Assembly: GCA_037043015.1 (NCBI GenBank)
Contig: CM073326.1
Coordinates: 20,083,345 to 20,147,344 of the forward strand
DNA: 64,000 bases
Source: Bryum argenteum
Lineage: Eukaryota; Streptophyta; Bryopsida; Bryales; Bryaceae
Direction: 5' to 3'
Under the pieces are notes generated by a model. It was not told the origin of the DNA and made no database searches. It was given only the letters and a program-made list of their open reading frames with translations. Positions 54,018 through 64,000 of the stretch are shown in pieces (the stretch's first letter is position 1; each line of letters opens with the position of its first letter). The position numbers were made by a program, and so were the translations under genes.

Positions 54018-54878
54018 GGACAATTTACCTACCAACTTTGAACATTGCTTGTGCACTCAAAAATGATATGATTTCAAAACCGTGAAGTGCGTTGCAACCA
54101 CAATGAAGACTACTACATCTTTGACGTGATTGCACACATTCGACAATGAAAGGAATATAAACGATTGGGAATACTTCATACACTATTGACAAACAAGTGT
54201 TGCCATTCTTTGCTTCAATTTCAATGTTCATTTTAGCTTGCAAATTTGAAATGAGCTTGCAATTTCTTTCTTTAGACATTGTAGATCATTTTGATGCATG
54301 ATTTGTATCACTTCTACTTCATGCCACTATCTGGAGCAGAGTCTTAAATATTCTTGATATTTAAAGAATATTTGTCAAAGCTTGTAAAAGCCCTTCCCAC
54401 TCCTCAACAATGTTGCACTAGAAAGTAAAGGGTGGTGCATGAGACATTGATTGATGTCTCTCATGAATTGACTACTATACTCAGATATGTTTGTTATTCT
54501 TGCCGATTTAAGAAATGACTTATCAATCTACTATGAACACTATCTAATACGTTGACAAAAATTGCTCCACACGACAACTCGAGAGGAAAAGGTTCAAATC
54601 ATGCATTACGAATGAGCTACACTATCTAGGGAACAAACTTGCAAGCTCATTTCAAATTCGCAAGCTTGAATGAACATTTCAAATAAAAGCAAAGAATGGT
54701 AACACTTGTTCGTCGATCGTGTATGTATTCCTAATTGTTGAATGAATGTGTAGAATAGTATTGGTGAAGTCATAGTCTTCATTGCGGTTGCAACCCAGTT
54801 TACGGTTTTGAAATTGGTTCATTTTTGAGTGCTCAAGCAATGTTGAAAGTTGATGGAAAACTGTCCCTCAGTAAATCA
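54018..54878. repeat. Large inverted repeat (foldback), arms ~245 bp
   Basis: The left arm (about 54018-54265), read on the minus strand (AAGCTCATTTCAAATTTGCAAG, then GCAAAGAATGGCAACACTTGT), matches the right arm on plus (about 54635-54878: AAGCTCATTTCAAATTCGCA, then GCAAAGAATGGTAACACTTG) at roughly 80 percent by eye. The ~370-bp spacer is AT-rich. The arms contain a short minus frame (54279-54025) with no known motif. It may be a foldback element or two opposed copies of a repeat. Confidence 0.8.
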
Positions 54879-55402
54879 TGTGGTTTAGGGTACTGTACAG
54901 CAACCAGCATATGCCCCAGGAGCCGACGACGATTAATATCATGTAGCGGACGGTGTCGAGTGGGCACTTGAAAGTGGCTGTTTCGGGTGTTCGCGCTCTC
55001 CGAAAACGGACCTGGGGTCTGGAAGTAGTTTTCTTAGGGAAGTGCTCAGGGTTTAGGGTGCAGGTCGATTGCTTGCCTCGATCAATCCCTTGCTATTGTC
55101 ACAAGTTTTCAAAATTAGAAGCCGCGAGAGAGGGTTCCTATTCATGCGCGCTAGTCTCGGAGAATCATCAGTGGAATGAGAACTTATTTAGCAGTGTTAT
55201 CGTGTTAACTGATTGAGCAATGGGTTTAGGTTTTAGCAAAACTGGACTGAGAGCATGAGGTCATTGCAGTCGAGCTGCAGTAAATTTGCTGCTCGTTTAG
55301 ACGAGTACGTACGTACTTTCGTAAGAAGTCAAGGGTTGGTTGGTTCGTAGAACCCCGACTGACGGAGTGGGGTTAACAAATTGGGGGTGTTGTTACCTGC
55401 AG

Positions 55403-57480
55403 CTGAGGAAGAAGGCATCGACTGCAGTACTTCTGATCAATCTGATGCTTGCATACCAAACCTTCGGAGTAGTGTATGGAGATCTTAGCCTAGCGCCGCC
55501 TATGTGTTCCGGGCCACGTTCGGAGGCAGGCTGCGGACTGATGTGGAAGAGGACGAACTGACGAAGTGATGGCCGTTCTGAGTTTCATTTTCTGGACACT
55601 GACTATAATACCTGTCGTGTAGTCTTCGTCCATTGTGCTCTGCGACCACGACAACGGAGAAGGAAGTACTTCTTCTAAGCACTGCAGTAGCACACAATTA
55701 ATCCTGCCCTAGAAGTGTTTGAATTGCAATGCATGATCATTCGTGAATTAAATTGATGCCACAATGCATGGTCTTGCATGGTAACTACAGCATGCATGGA
55801 CCAATGAATCATTCTGTATCCACCTGTTATGTTCGTAATGGCTTCTGGACAACATGTACTATATATATCCACACGTACCTCGGGGCTGGGAGTGACGCAC
55901 TATCTAGCTGCTTTGCCTGAATGAGAATTTAACTAAATCATAGTGATCTCCAAAATGCATGCAGGAGGAACCTTCGCACAGACTGTATGCTCTCATGTGT
56001 CGGCATTTGAAGGTGAGCCTGATTTCGTAATCAGCAAGCAGACGAGCTTTCAGCGTACAGGTTTGAATAGCGGACTTCACCACGAGGCGTATGGCTCAGG
56101 CGGTTTTAGGACCGCCACAAAATGGGCTTATCATCGTCGTCGTGTTGCTGGGTATTTGCGTTCCTGGGCTCTCTTTCTGTTGATGGATTAAGTTTCATCT
56201 TTGATCGAAGTACTTGCTTGATTTTGAGTTTCTGGAGTGCCTCTTACACTGCCACAATGGTTGTCCCTATATGTGAATCCTCCTTTTCTGCTGTATCTAT
56301 CTCCGAGCGTTGTACCCAGACCGATCGATTCGTATCCCACCATCGTCAGTCCTCCTAGTAATATTTCCATTTCAAACTTACCACATATTAAGACTTCAGT
56401 TGTTCAAAACTCGCTCTGCCACTTCCATCGACCACCTGCATGATCCACCTTCACCAAAAAGGATAGTCAAAGAGATATTAGATTAGATATTAGATTGCTG
56501 AAATTAATGAGATGCACATAGATCGTCACTGATCGGTGATATGCACAACATCACGGTGGTTGGCTAAATTGTAAACTTCAGTATCTCGAGATATTTATCA
56601 TGTTAAATAAGGAGCTCACATCCTGTGTCTGGCTCTTACCATGATCGGTTTGTGGAACACCATCGATATTGGAAATGCTTACGATAAGTACTGTTGTCTT
56701 CTTGGTCTCGCAAGTTGTAGAGAAACTAGCTTGTGTTGAGTACTCGCTTGCTTGCTGCAGGGATAGCCGCTATCATAGGAATGCTTCTGAGCACATGCAT
56801 GATGACCCTCGTCCTAGCGACAGTGTGGCAACGCAGCATCTTCCTTCGCCGTGCTCTTCTTTGTGTTGTTTGGATCTGTTGAGCTTCTATACCGTCAACT
56901 GCATTTTCCAAGGTTCCCAAGGGAGGTTGGGTGCCTCTTGTTCTCGCGTGGAGTGTTCACGTCCATCATGTATGTGTGGAACTAGGGCACTACGAGAGAG
57001 TACGTGTTCGACGTCCACAACAAAATCTCCGTGAAATGGCATCGTCCGTGTCCCGGGTATGGGATTGATGTACAGCGACCTTGTGAGTGCTGTTCCGGCC
57101 ATCTTTTCTCACTTCGTCACCAACTTGCAGGCCTTTCACGAAGCCCTCGTGTTTGTCTGTACAAAGCCTGCACCAGTGCCATATGTTTCCAATCAGGAAC
57201 TGTATTTGGCCCAAGCTAGAGACGAGCACATGTGCAGGTGAATTAATCTTCTTGCTCATGCAATTTCCAATTTTAGACTCGTCATCCTTACTGTCGACCG
57301 TGATTGCAATCGTTGAATGTGCAGGTGCGTGATACGTTATGGTTTCAAAGATGTACGTAGATTCAAGGACGTAGAGTTGTGCGCTCTCGGTTTTGGAATC
57401 CGTAGCCGCATTCCACAGGCCATCGTACTCCTCAGCTTCTTCAACCCCCGCGTCCACACGATGCCACGGTCCATGTTGCC
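55403..57480 (+). pseudogene. HAK/KUP potassium transporter, fragmented
   Basis: HAK/KUP proteins move K+ across plant membranes. Pieces in order: LMLAYQTFGVVYGDLS (exon from 55403, the family N-terminal TM signature), then in another frame YVFRATFGGRL. Next is a hydrophobic exon near 56115-56180 (NGLIIVVVLLGICV), then LCLALTMIGLWNTIDIGNAYG to 56681. The 56761-57238 exon has GIAAIIGMLLSTCMMTLVLA, VPKGGWVPLVLAW, YVFDVHNKISVKW, VPGMGLMYSDLV and VPAIFSHFVTNLQAFHEALV. The exon from 57325 reads CVIRYGFKDVRRF. Lesions: a donor reading ATAAGT after the NAYG codons, several frame changes and a TAG after MYVWN in the 56761 exon, and about 11 residues missing before VPGMG. Large parts between 55560 and 56600 and the C-terminus are missing. 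It is clearly non-functional as written. Confidence 0.8.
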
Positions 57481-57592
57481 CATAATTCTACTGCACTAGT
57501 GTTAGGTAGATTAGTGTTAGATACACTAATTTACATAAACATGCTATTATTGTTTACTGGTAGTCAATACTGGATGTCGAGTTGGTAGAGGC

Positions 57593-57593
<1 letters not shown>

Positions 57594-57626
<33 letters not shown>
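57594..57626 (+). repeat. Poly(T) tract, ~32 bp
   Basis: An almost uninterrupted T run just downstream of the last recognisable KUP exon. It may be the A-tail of a minus-strand retroposed sequence, or microsatellite growth. Confidence 0.85.
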
Positions 57627-57639
57627 CAGTTTGGCGATC

Positions 57640-60600
57640 GTTTTAAGAAAGTAGGTGAACACATGAGCTGATGAGGACAATCTGTTTTCCAGGTGCGATG
57701 GAATTGTCTACATCGTCGTGGACATTCAGACAACCTTCAGTGTGCAGCTCACGGACACTTACGGGTTTAGGGAAGCTACGGTTTTTGAGAGTGGCAAGGC
57801 AGCCATTGAGAAGAGTGTTGATCACGTGCAGAAAGGCCGAGGACAATAAAGATGCGAGATAATCCAATTCCATATCTAGCAAGGCAAGGAGCGAAGTTAT
57901 TCGCAAAGGAATCTATAGGAGCGAGAACATGGTGAAGGATTTGCGACTTTTAGAACAACAGGACCACTCCATATGGACGTAGACTTCTTGAACGATCGGT
58001 TGCGGGAGAAAGGGCCGCAACGGATACGGTATGCCATGAAAAACCGACGAAGCATTTGGTTTAATCTTCTCCTGGGACAATGTGTTGTTGAATACACATG
58101 CGCTCCGGATGGGGGCATGGAGTCGTCTCGCTGTTTGAAGAAGACAAGTCGATACCTACAAGCCCGGAGCAAAGAACGGAAGTTGCTCTACATGGATGTA
58201 GGAATCGCACTCCATCCATTCTAGATCGGGAGAGGAAGCTAACAACAATGAAGAAGTGAATCGGTTGACGAAACGGTTGGCAACTTTGTACACCGAGGAG
58301 CTAGGTCTTGTTCAAGCGCCTATGGAGGGCTTAAGTACCGGTTAGGTGCCCTCTTCAACGCCGGGCGTTCCATGTGCTATCACATCTTCCATGGATAGAT
58401 TGAGCTTGCTTGCAGTCAGGCCGCAAAGGCCGGGATTGATTAAATACTTTCGGGCCTTAGTAATCGAGGAAGATGGTATGGACTCCATTGCACACATGTT
58501 TTCGTCTGCGGTGTTGTGAAGGCTGGATCGGCCTCCTTCTAAATGTGTAGTATTCAAGATGATCCGCGCGTGGAGTGGCGGCCGCTCATAATCGTACCAT
58601 GAAAGCGGTTGCCCTCATTGGTTCACATCCAAACATGAGCTCACTCAAGCGGACTGGCCGTGAGTGGATTCTCCGACCTCTCGGTGATGAACTTGCGGCG
58701 ATTGTTTGCCAACAAGGGAGCCGAGTTTATGGACTTGCAAAAGCAGATTGAGCCCAAGAAACCTGCCAAGAGGAGGCTCAGGATGGACACATGGTTTTGA
58801 GCCCTCCAGCACTGTACATATTGATTCCACTCTTTTTGTAAATTTCTTCATAATCCACTTTGTGAAGTGTACTTTTAGTATGAAGATTCATTTTGTAATT
58901 ATGTGTAGATTTTCCTTGTTCGTGTGAAGATTCACAGTGGGTGGTATCGCACCATTCATATTCACATTCATCAATCGATACGATCGTCTATTGTTGGAAT
59001 CGAAGCATATGGAAAAGTGTTAACTCACAGACGGTCAGGAAGCCAAGTCATGCCCTTATCATTCCACTGTCTAAGATCTTCTTTCTACTGATCATTGTCT
59101 TTTGTCACGAATGGTGTGCATTTCCTCCATGAAGATGCGGTGTTGTGTGATAGTTGTCTCTTCTTACCTTGTCTCGAACTGAATCAATTTTAATTTTCTA
59201 GAAGAGAGTGTATTAGATTAGTTCAGCAGATCTTTCTTGGAAAAACACATTCATAAGTAACCCAGCACCTGTATCGCGTTGCTGTGTCGAACCATATGTA
59301 AGCATACTTCATTATCCAGGCATCTTAGAGTATCATCTGTACAAGTAAACTTGTGAGCAAGGTAGGTGCATTCAGGAGCAACCCTATTACTGCCTTAAGT
59401 GAAATCTGAAATGCTTGTAAGTAACTTGATAGATAAGTCACTTCTGCAAATGAGATCCCTTTTAACTTGCATGCACCCAACTCTAGTAGCCGATCTTTGG
59501 AAAGCCAACATAGCCCAATTTTACTGGGGATCCGCAAAACATCACTCTTCTCCCATAGAAATCTCAAAAACAATCAAGCAACAAAGATCCGTAATCATCG
59601 ATACACAAATGAACATCCTCCAATAAAACAATTCTACATGATGCAAAGATCCATCACCCATCCTTGCATTTTCGGAGAAGAGATGAATAATCACACCTAC
59701 GGTAATTGACCCGCATGTATCTTTGCATAAATCTAGCTTCATCAATTCTTCACCCTTCGTCCCTCCTTTTACAAGAATATACAACTACTACTACTTAACG
59801 TCGGAATCTGGTTTGAGAAACCCGACCGGCACCACAGAATCCCGCACCACCACTCGTTGAGTCGGCGAGCCAATCGGCGCGTGGTTTTCGCCGCGACCGG
59901 CATCTCCATTGTGAACACATTCGTAAAGGTGAGTAATGCCAACCACGCGTTGGAAGAATCGAGAGGGGACCGCCATTGCCGCGTAAAAAGAAGATCATCA
60001 CCGATTTGTGGCTCGCTTTCAACAATCCCACATAACATGATCAATAATGGCTCAATTGAAATCTCTCGGTGAAATCGACAATGTAAGCAATTTTTGTGCA
60101 CGGGCCAAGTATGTGGAAGGATAGACCAAGTGGAATCATCATTTATCGTCTACAATTAGTCAGAAAATTGAGTCGAACATCTAAAATGGTGCCCTAAAAT
60201 GGCACACATGAAACCGATTGCGAGCTCTTATGTGCCTACGGATGAATATGCTTAGTGATCTATTCTTGGTGTTGCTCCATTTTCAAGCACTCGCCTTAAA
60301 TTTATCTCAATCAAGAAGAGCAGTACCCCATCTTCTATCTACTCACTTCGTGGTGAAACGATTCATGTAACACAAACAATGCAATATGTGATACTAGTGA
60401 GGGTTTTCCGGGAGGGAGGGAGGTAGAGTGAGACCTCTGGAAGAGCCGATAAGACCAAAGCACGAGCCTTGAGCGGGAAAATGTTGCCGCATTGAATTAA
60501 GCCCTCCAACCGAGACAACGCTTGTCAAGAGCTAACACCGATCGATCAACGGCGTTCGGCCGGCGGAGGGCAAACCAGAATTTCTCTCGTTGACGATCCA

Positions 60601-63340
60601 TCAGGCATGTACCGCATGTAGGCCATGTATGAAGCAAGCAACACCAAAGAAGCCCGGCAACATGAAGGACATCCAACCTCGTTGTTACAAACAAATAACA
60701 AAGAAATATTACGTCAAACATGCCCCATGAGAGAATGTCAAAAAGAGGAGTGAGAAAAGTTAACTCACTTGAGAATGATGTAGCGACCAATAAAGCAAAA
60801 CACGATCGACTTCAGCGGCTCCTCCCATGCGTATACCGCTCAAGCGAGGTCACCACCGCCGCACAGAATCGCCAGCCTCCCGTAATCAAAAGCACCACAA
60901 AGCATGCTTAAATGATTGCATTCAAGCCACTCAATTCCATTCTACCGATGGATGACTACCCTACTATGCTACATTAGACTACTACTACTACACTTAACTA
61001 CATCCGAGCAAAATTTAAATAAGAAATTGGGCTCCCGATGGCTTTGAGAACAAGATAAGGACCGAATACGAAAAACCATAACCATGCGGATTCTCCACGA
61101 ATATACAAATACTCAAATTCCTTGATACTAATCTTTCATTAGCACAAGAACGCTTCACAAGACCGAAAACTCGATTCCGATTTCGTAAATGAGTCCAGAT
61201 TTAGTTGAATATGACATTACTTTGAGATAGAAAGGTGAAAGCTACCTTCATGACAAAGAAGCGTTGGTGTCAATGCCCTCCACTTTGACGCCTCAACAAG
61301 AGCTTGTGCCGGAGGACCTTCTTGGGATTATCTCGTGATCGCGAGATGGCCTTCTCCAAGGCCGTGGTGTCCCCTATCGTAATCTCACCAATTGGCACCG
61401 GGGCTTCTTGGATGCCCTTGGGGCTTTTGAGGCCGCAAGCCACCCAAAGCGGCCGTAGTCGGAATGGAATACGACTTGTTGCCCCGATCACTCTCTTGCC
61501 ATTCACCTCTACGACCGCACAATGACAAAAATGGCCGAGATCGAGTAGCTTCTAAGGTCGGGACCCAAAACTAGAAGATGAGTCGAAATACGGAATGTCA
61601 AATGGGCCAAGCATAAGCAAATCAGTATGTTAAAATGTATGACTATATTTGTTGAATGTACCGAATCGATCAACTTTGATAATGCTAGTATTTGATTTAA
61701 GAATTAATCGCAAAAACCCCACTACGACCTGCGATGGCGGAAATCGCCGCTAATTGAAGTAACTTTGAGGACAATTACCCATGATCGTATGATGAGCCAA
61801 AAAATGGCTAAAATATATGTACAAAACGAGGCAAACATAGGCAAACTATATGTCAAAATGTAAGAAAATATTCTTACTTGTGGTTGAATCTCATGAAGTG
61901 ACAGGATTTGATGGATTGATTGCTAAAAGCGATCGACTGTGGTGCGAAACGAGTTGGCGAGCTCGCGTAATCAAATCTCCACCGGGCATCTTAGCGCCCA
62001 ATGAATAGGTAAGCAAGCTCTCGGGCTTGGGAGGCGGTGCCATGGAGAATCTCTCGTGTAGCTCGTAAACGAGCAATTCCCAACACGACTTTGGCTAATG
62101 CTTCGCTCTCCCGACCCCTTCCAGGTTGATAAGTGCGAATGAATTGGTGCACCGACATAACTTCACGAATGATCGCCAACCAAGAGTCACGACGTGTTCG
62201 CCCCCGTCGCCCGGGAAACTCTAACACAATAGGATCGACTCGTAATCAACCCCACAAGCAATCAAGCCCACATTCAGGGTCAGGGAGGGTATCATCCTGG
62301 GCAATGATCGGGAATTTCTCGAAAAATTACAAGGCTATTATCCATCATTCCCCATATTTAATAGGTTACTTTACAAACCTTTGTTGGTTATCCTCCATTC
62401 ATATCGTAAAAAAAAAGGTTTTTTCCTATATTTCAAGATCCATACATTTGTTTGGCCATTTTCATAGGTCGCATTCGCATCTGGAGCCATTTCGATTTGA
62501 GCGACTCGTGAAATGGTCGTACGGGAGCTCGTTCGAGTTTTAGCAACTTACGTGGCGCCGGATTTATACATGATGACCTTGTCGAAAAGACGGGCGCCCC
62601 AAGGTCCGATCAAATCGGGCTTCACAACGCGCTTCAAGTCGGCCGACAGTGTCGAACTTTGGCTTTGTCGTATGACACAACACCAGTGGCTTCGAAGTAG
62701 AATGCATGGTCCGTCAATGTCAATCGTCCTGAATCCAAAAGCACAACCGGAATCAATCAAAACAAGTCACAGTACCGATCTTTACCCTCTACAATGGTCA
62801 ACATGGGGATCCTTACACTGTATTGGAATCAATACTCTTGGTAATTATTTTTTTACTAAAAGTAAAAACTTGTAGCATTTTCGAATTTCTCAAAAATCTA
62901 ACACTAATCTACCTATTTAGTGTAGTTGCGCTTCCCCTTGTTTGGTGGATACACCCCTCTTTCTACTGCCACTGTCCCCCGTCGTTACAATCACAATCGA
63001 TGTACATTGTCAAGATGATTCCTGTAAAGTTCTGCCAAATATATTACGTCACATCAACTCAAATTGTACAATACAAGTGTTTTTCCCCTAATCCACAAGG
63101 GATCACACCAATTTGTGACCCACAGAATCATACGAAGGAACCACAAGGATTTTATTGATTATGTGTGGTAATTTTTCATTTGCACAAACACCATGAATGT
63201 ATTACCGCACCTATACTGGAATATAATCCAAATTCCAAAAACTACTCCTAAGTTTATCCAATTAAGTTGCCCTAGATAGCAAAGAGCCATTTCGGTTTTA
63301 TCGGATTTATATGAACTCATAGCAGGGTCAAAACAAATTA
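57640..63340. other. Unrecognised region, strongly depleted in CAG/CTG
   Basis: No known protein was identified. Minus-strand frames with coding-like composition lie at 60101-59769, 61506-61270 (NGKRVIGATSRIPFRLRPLW), 62227-61991 (after a TTGTGTTAG acceptor) and 62760-62548. They point the same way as the ORF at the window end and might be exons of one minus-strand gene or element; this is inference. In 61021-61620 I count one CAG/CTG and about 32 CG. Plus-strand DNA at 57960-58230 is also open but unrecognised. Confidence 0.4.
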
Positions 63341-63343
63341 CTA

Positions 63344-63999
63344 CTAAGCTGCCCTAATGAAATCTCTCCAATTCTCATCGTACAATTCGATGAAATGTCG
63401 AGCGCCCTCCACTTGATCGTCATATAAACCGCTTTTAGGCATATAACCTCTCCCGCTTTTCTTCATCACATAAAGTGGATCCAGATGGCCCCTCAACCAC
63501 TCCCTCGTCCTTGAGTGATGGAACCATGCAACATTGGTAAGGAAGTCGTGTATGAGGAGTTGTTTGCGCGGACTGTCGACCTCCTGGCCATCATACAGGT
63601 AGTCATGCCTGCGTCTCCCTCTACGTATGTTTGCCATACGCCTCGCCTCCCCTTCCTCCCACTTGTAAGCGAGTTGGAGGTTCTTCCTCATATTCTTGCC
63701 GCTCCAGCCCATGGCATTTCGAGCAAACGTTAAACTGTGTCTTGCGCCTGCCTTTGGACTTTTCTTCAGTTGTCCATGTAAATTGGAACCTAATTTGATA
63801 ACACGTTGCGTGAACTCTTGCATGAATTGGCGTGCCTCGATGGTCTTGGTTTCGAATGGACCCCCTAGCATGTCTTCCACAAGTTCGAAGCTGAGCAGGT
63901 CGGTGTCGTTACATAACTCCAAACCCATTGCTATTGTTCGAGTTTGGATAGTCGCTTCCAATCGAACACCGGATAAACGGCGAGAAAGAGCACGATGAT
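63344..63999 (-). CDS. C-terminal part of an unknown protein, runs off the window
   Basis: The minus-strand frame is open from the window edge (63999) to TAG at 63344 and encodes about 218 residues. It is helical and basic. Recognisable segments: TIAMGLELCNDTDLLSFELV, TKTIEARQFMQEFTQRVIKL, ARNAMGWSGKNMRKNLQLAY, a basic block RRGRRRHDYLY, and LIHDFLTNVAWFHHSRTREW near the end. No family, membrane segment or zinc-binding pattern is recognised. A TTG at 63961 is not a convincing start, so the N-terminus lies outside. Intact length and biased composition argue for real coding. It may belong to the same gene or element as the minus-strand frames to its left. Confidence 0.5.
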   Translation of the reverse strand, partial: HRALSRRLSGVRLEATIQTRTIAMGLELCNDTDLLSFELVEDMLGGPFETKTIEARQFMQEFTQRVIKLGSNLHGQLKKSPKAGARHSLTFARNAMGWSGKNMRKNLQLAYKWEEGEARRMANIRRGRRRHDYLYDGQEVDSPRKQLLIHDFLTNVAWFHHSRTREWLRGHLDPLYVMKKSGRGYMPKSGLYDDQVEGARHFIELYDENWRDFIRAA

Positions 64000-64000
64000 T

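Noticed and set aside
57671..57906. Possible further KUP exon
   Set aside because: I could not align it with the transporter C-terminus; hydrophobicity and motifs do not fit.

Overview
The window is nuclear DNA of a streptophyte: a land plant of an early-diverging group or a charophyte alga. I cannot place it more precisely. The evidence is an interstitial plant-type telomere array (TTTAGGG, about 18 units), short GT-AG introns (about 75-310 bp), LRR exons of exactly 72 bp in constant phase, and fragments of plant-like genes: organellar-type histidyl-tRNA synthetase, a SUVR-type histone methyltransferase, a DHX37/FAS4-type helicase C-terminus and a HAK/KUP potassium transporter. There are no operons and no bacterial signals. 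The window is rich in mobile elements and repeats and poor in intact genes.

Layout. 0.6-3.7 kb: a possible first exon, a degraded HisRS, then three clean LRR exons and a decayed fourth. 3.7-7.5 kb: unrecognised DNA, poor in CAG/CTG but not in CG. 7.5-14.1 kb: AT-rich DNA holding a Ty3/gypsy remnant whose integrase end carries a PHD finger. 14.57-17.3 kb: a Crinkler-like gene (coiled coil, nuclease-like domain, kinase-like domain). 19.8-24.2 kb: a MULE transposon with a SWIM finger. 24.4-27.4 kb: simple G/T-rich arrays, including a telomere-like GGGTTTT array. 28.1-30.4 kb: a copia RNase H relic and a Ulp1/C48 protease gene on the minus strand. 30.9-32.7 kb: a duplicated CG-rich minisatellite. 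32.7-35.6 kb: a minus-strand Gag-like/acidic ORF region. 35.8-38.4 kb: a RING-like gene, an acidic/basic ORF and a 74-bp tandem repeat. 38.6-40.0 kb: the SUVR gene. 40.9-42.8 kb: a minus-strand transposase-like gene.

43.1-54.9 kb is a repeat mosaic. It holds the telomere array, a 292-bp tandem repeat with an internal hairpin, two TTAA-flanked piggyBac-like non-autonomous elements, two copies of a 101-bp palindrome-rich element, two blocks of a ~173-bp tandem repeat flanking the helicase fragment, and a ~250-bp-arm foldback. 55.4-57.5 kb is a broken HAK/KUP gene. 57.6-63.3 kb again lacks CAG/CTG, and the window ends inside an unrecognised minus-strand ORF.

Most conserved ORFs are broken by single-base indels, several in short homopolymers. 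This could be consensus error in a long-read assembly or real decay; KUP has too many lesions for error alone to be likely. All statements about families come from motif recognition by eye. No search was run.
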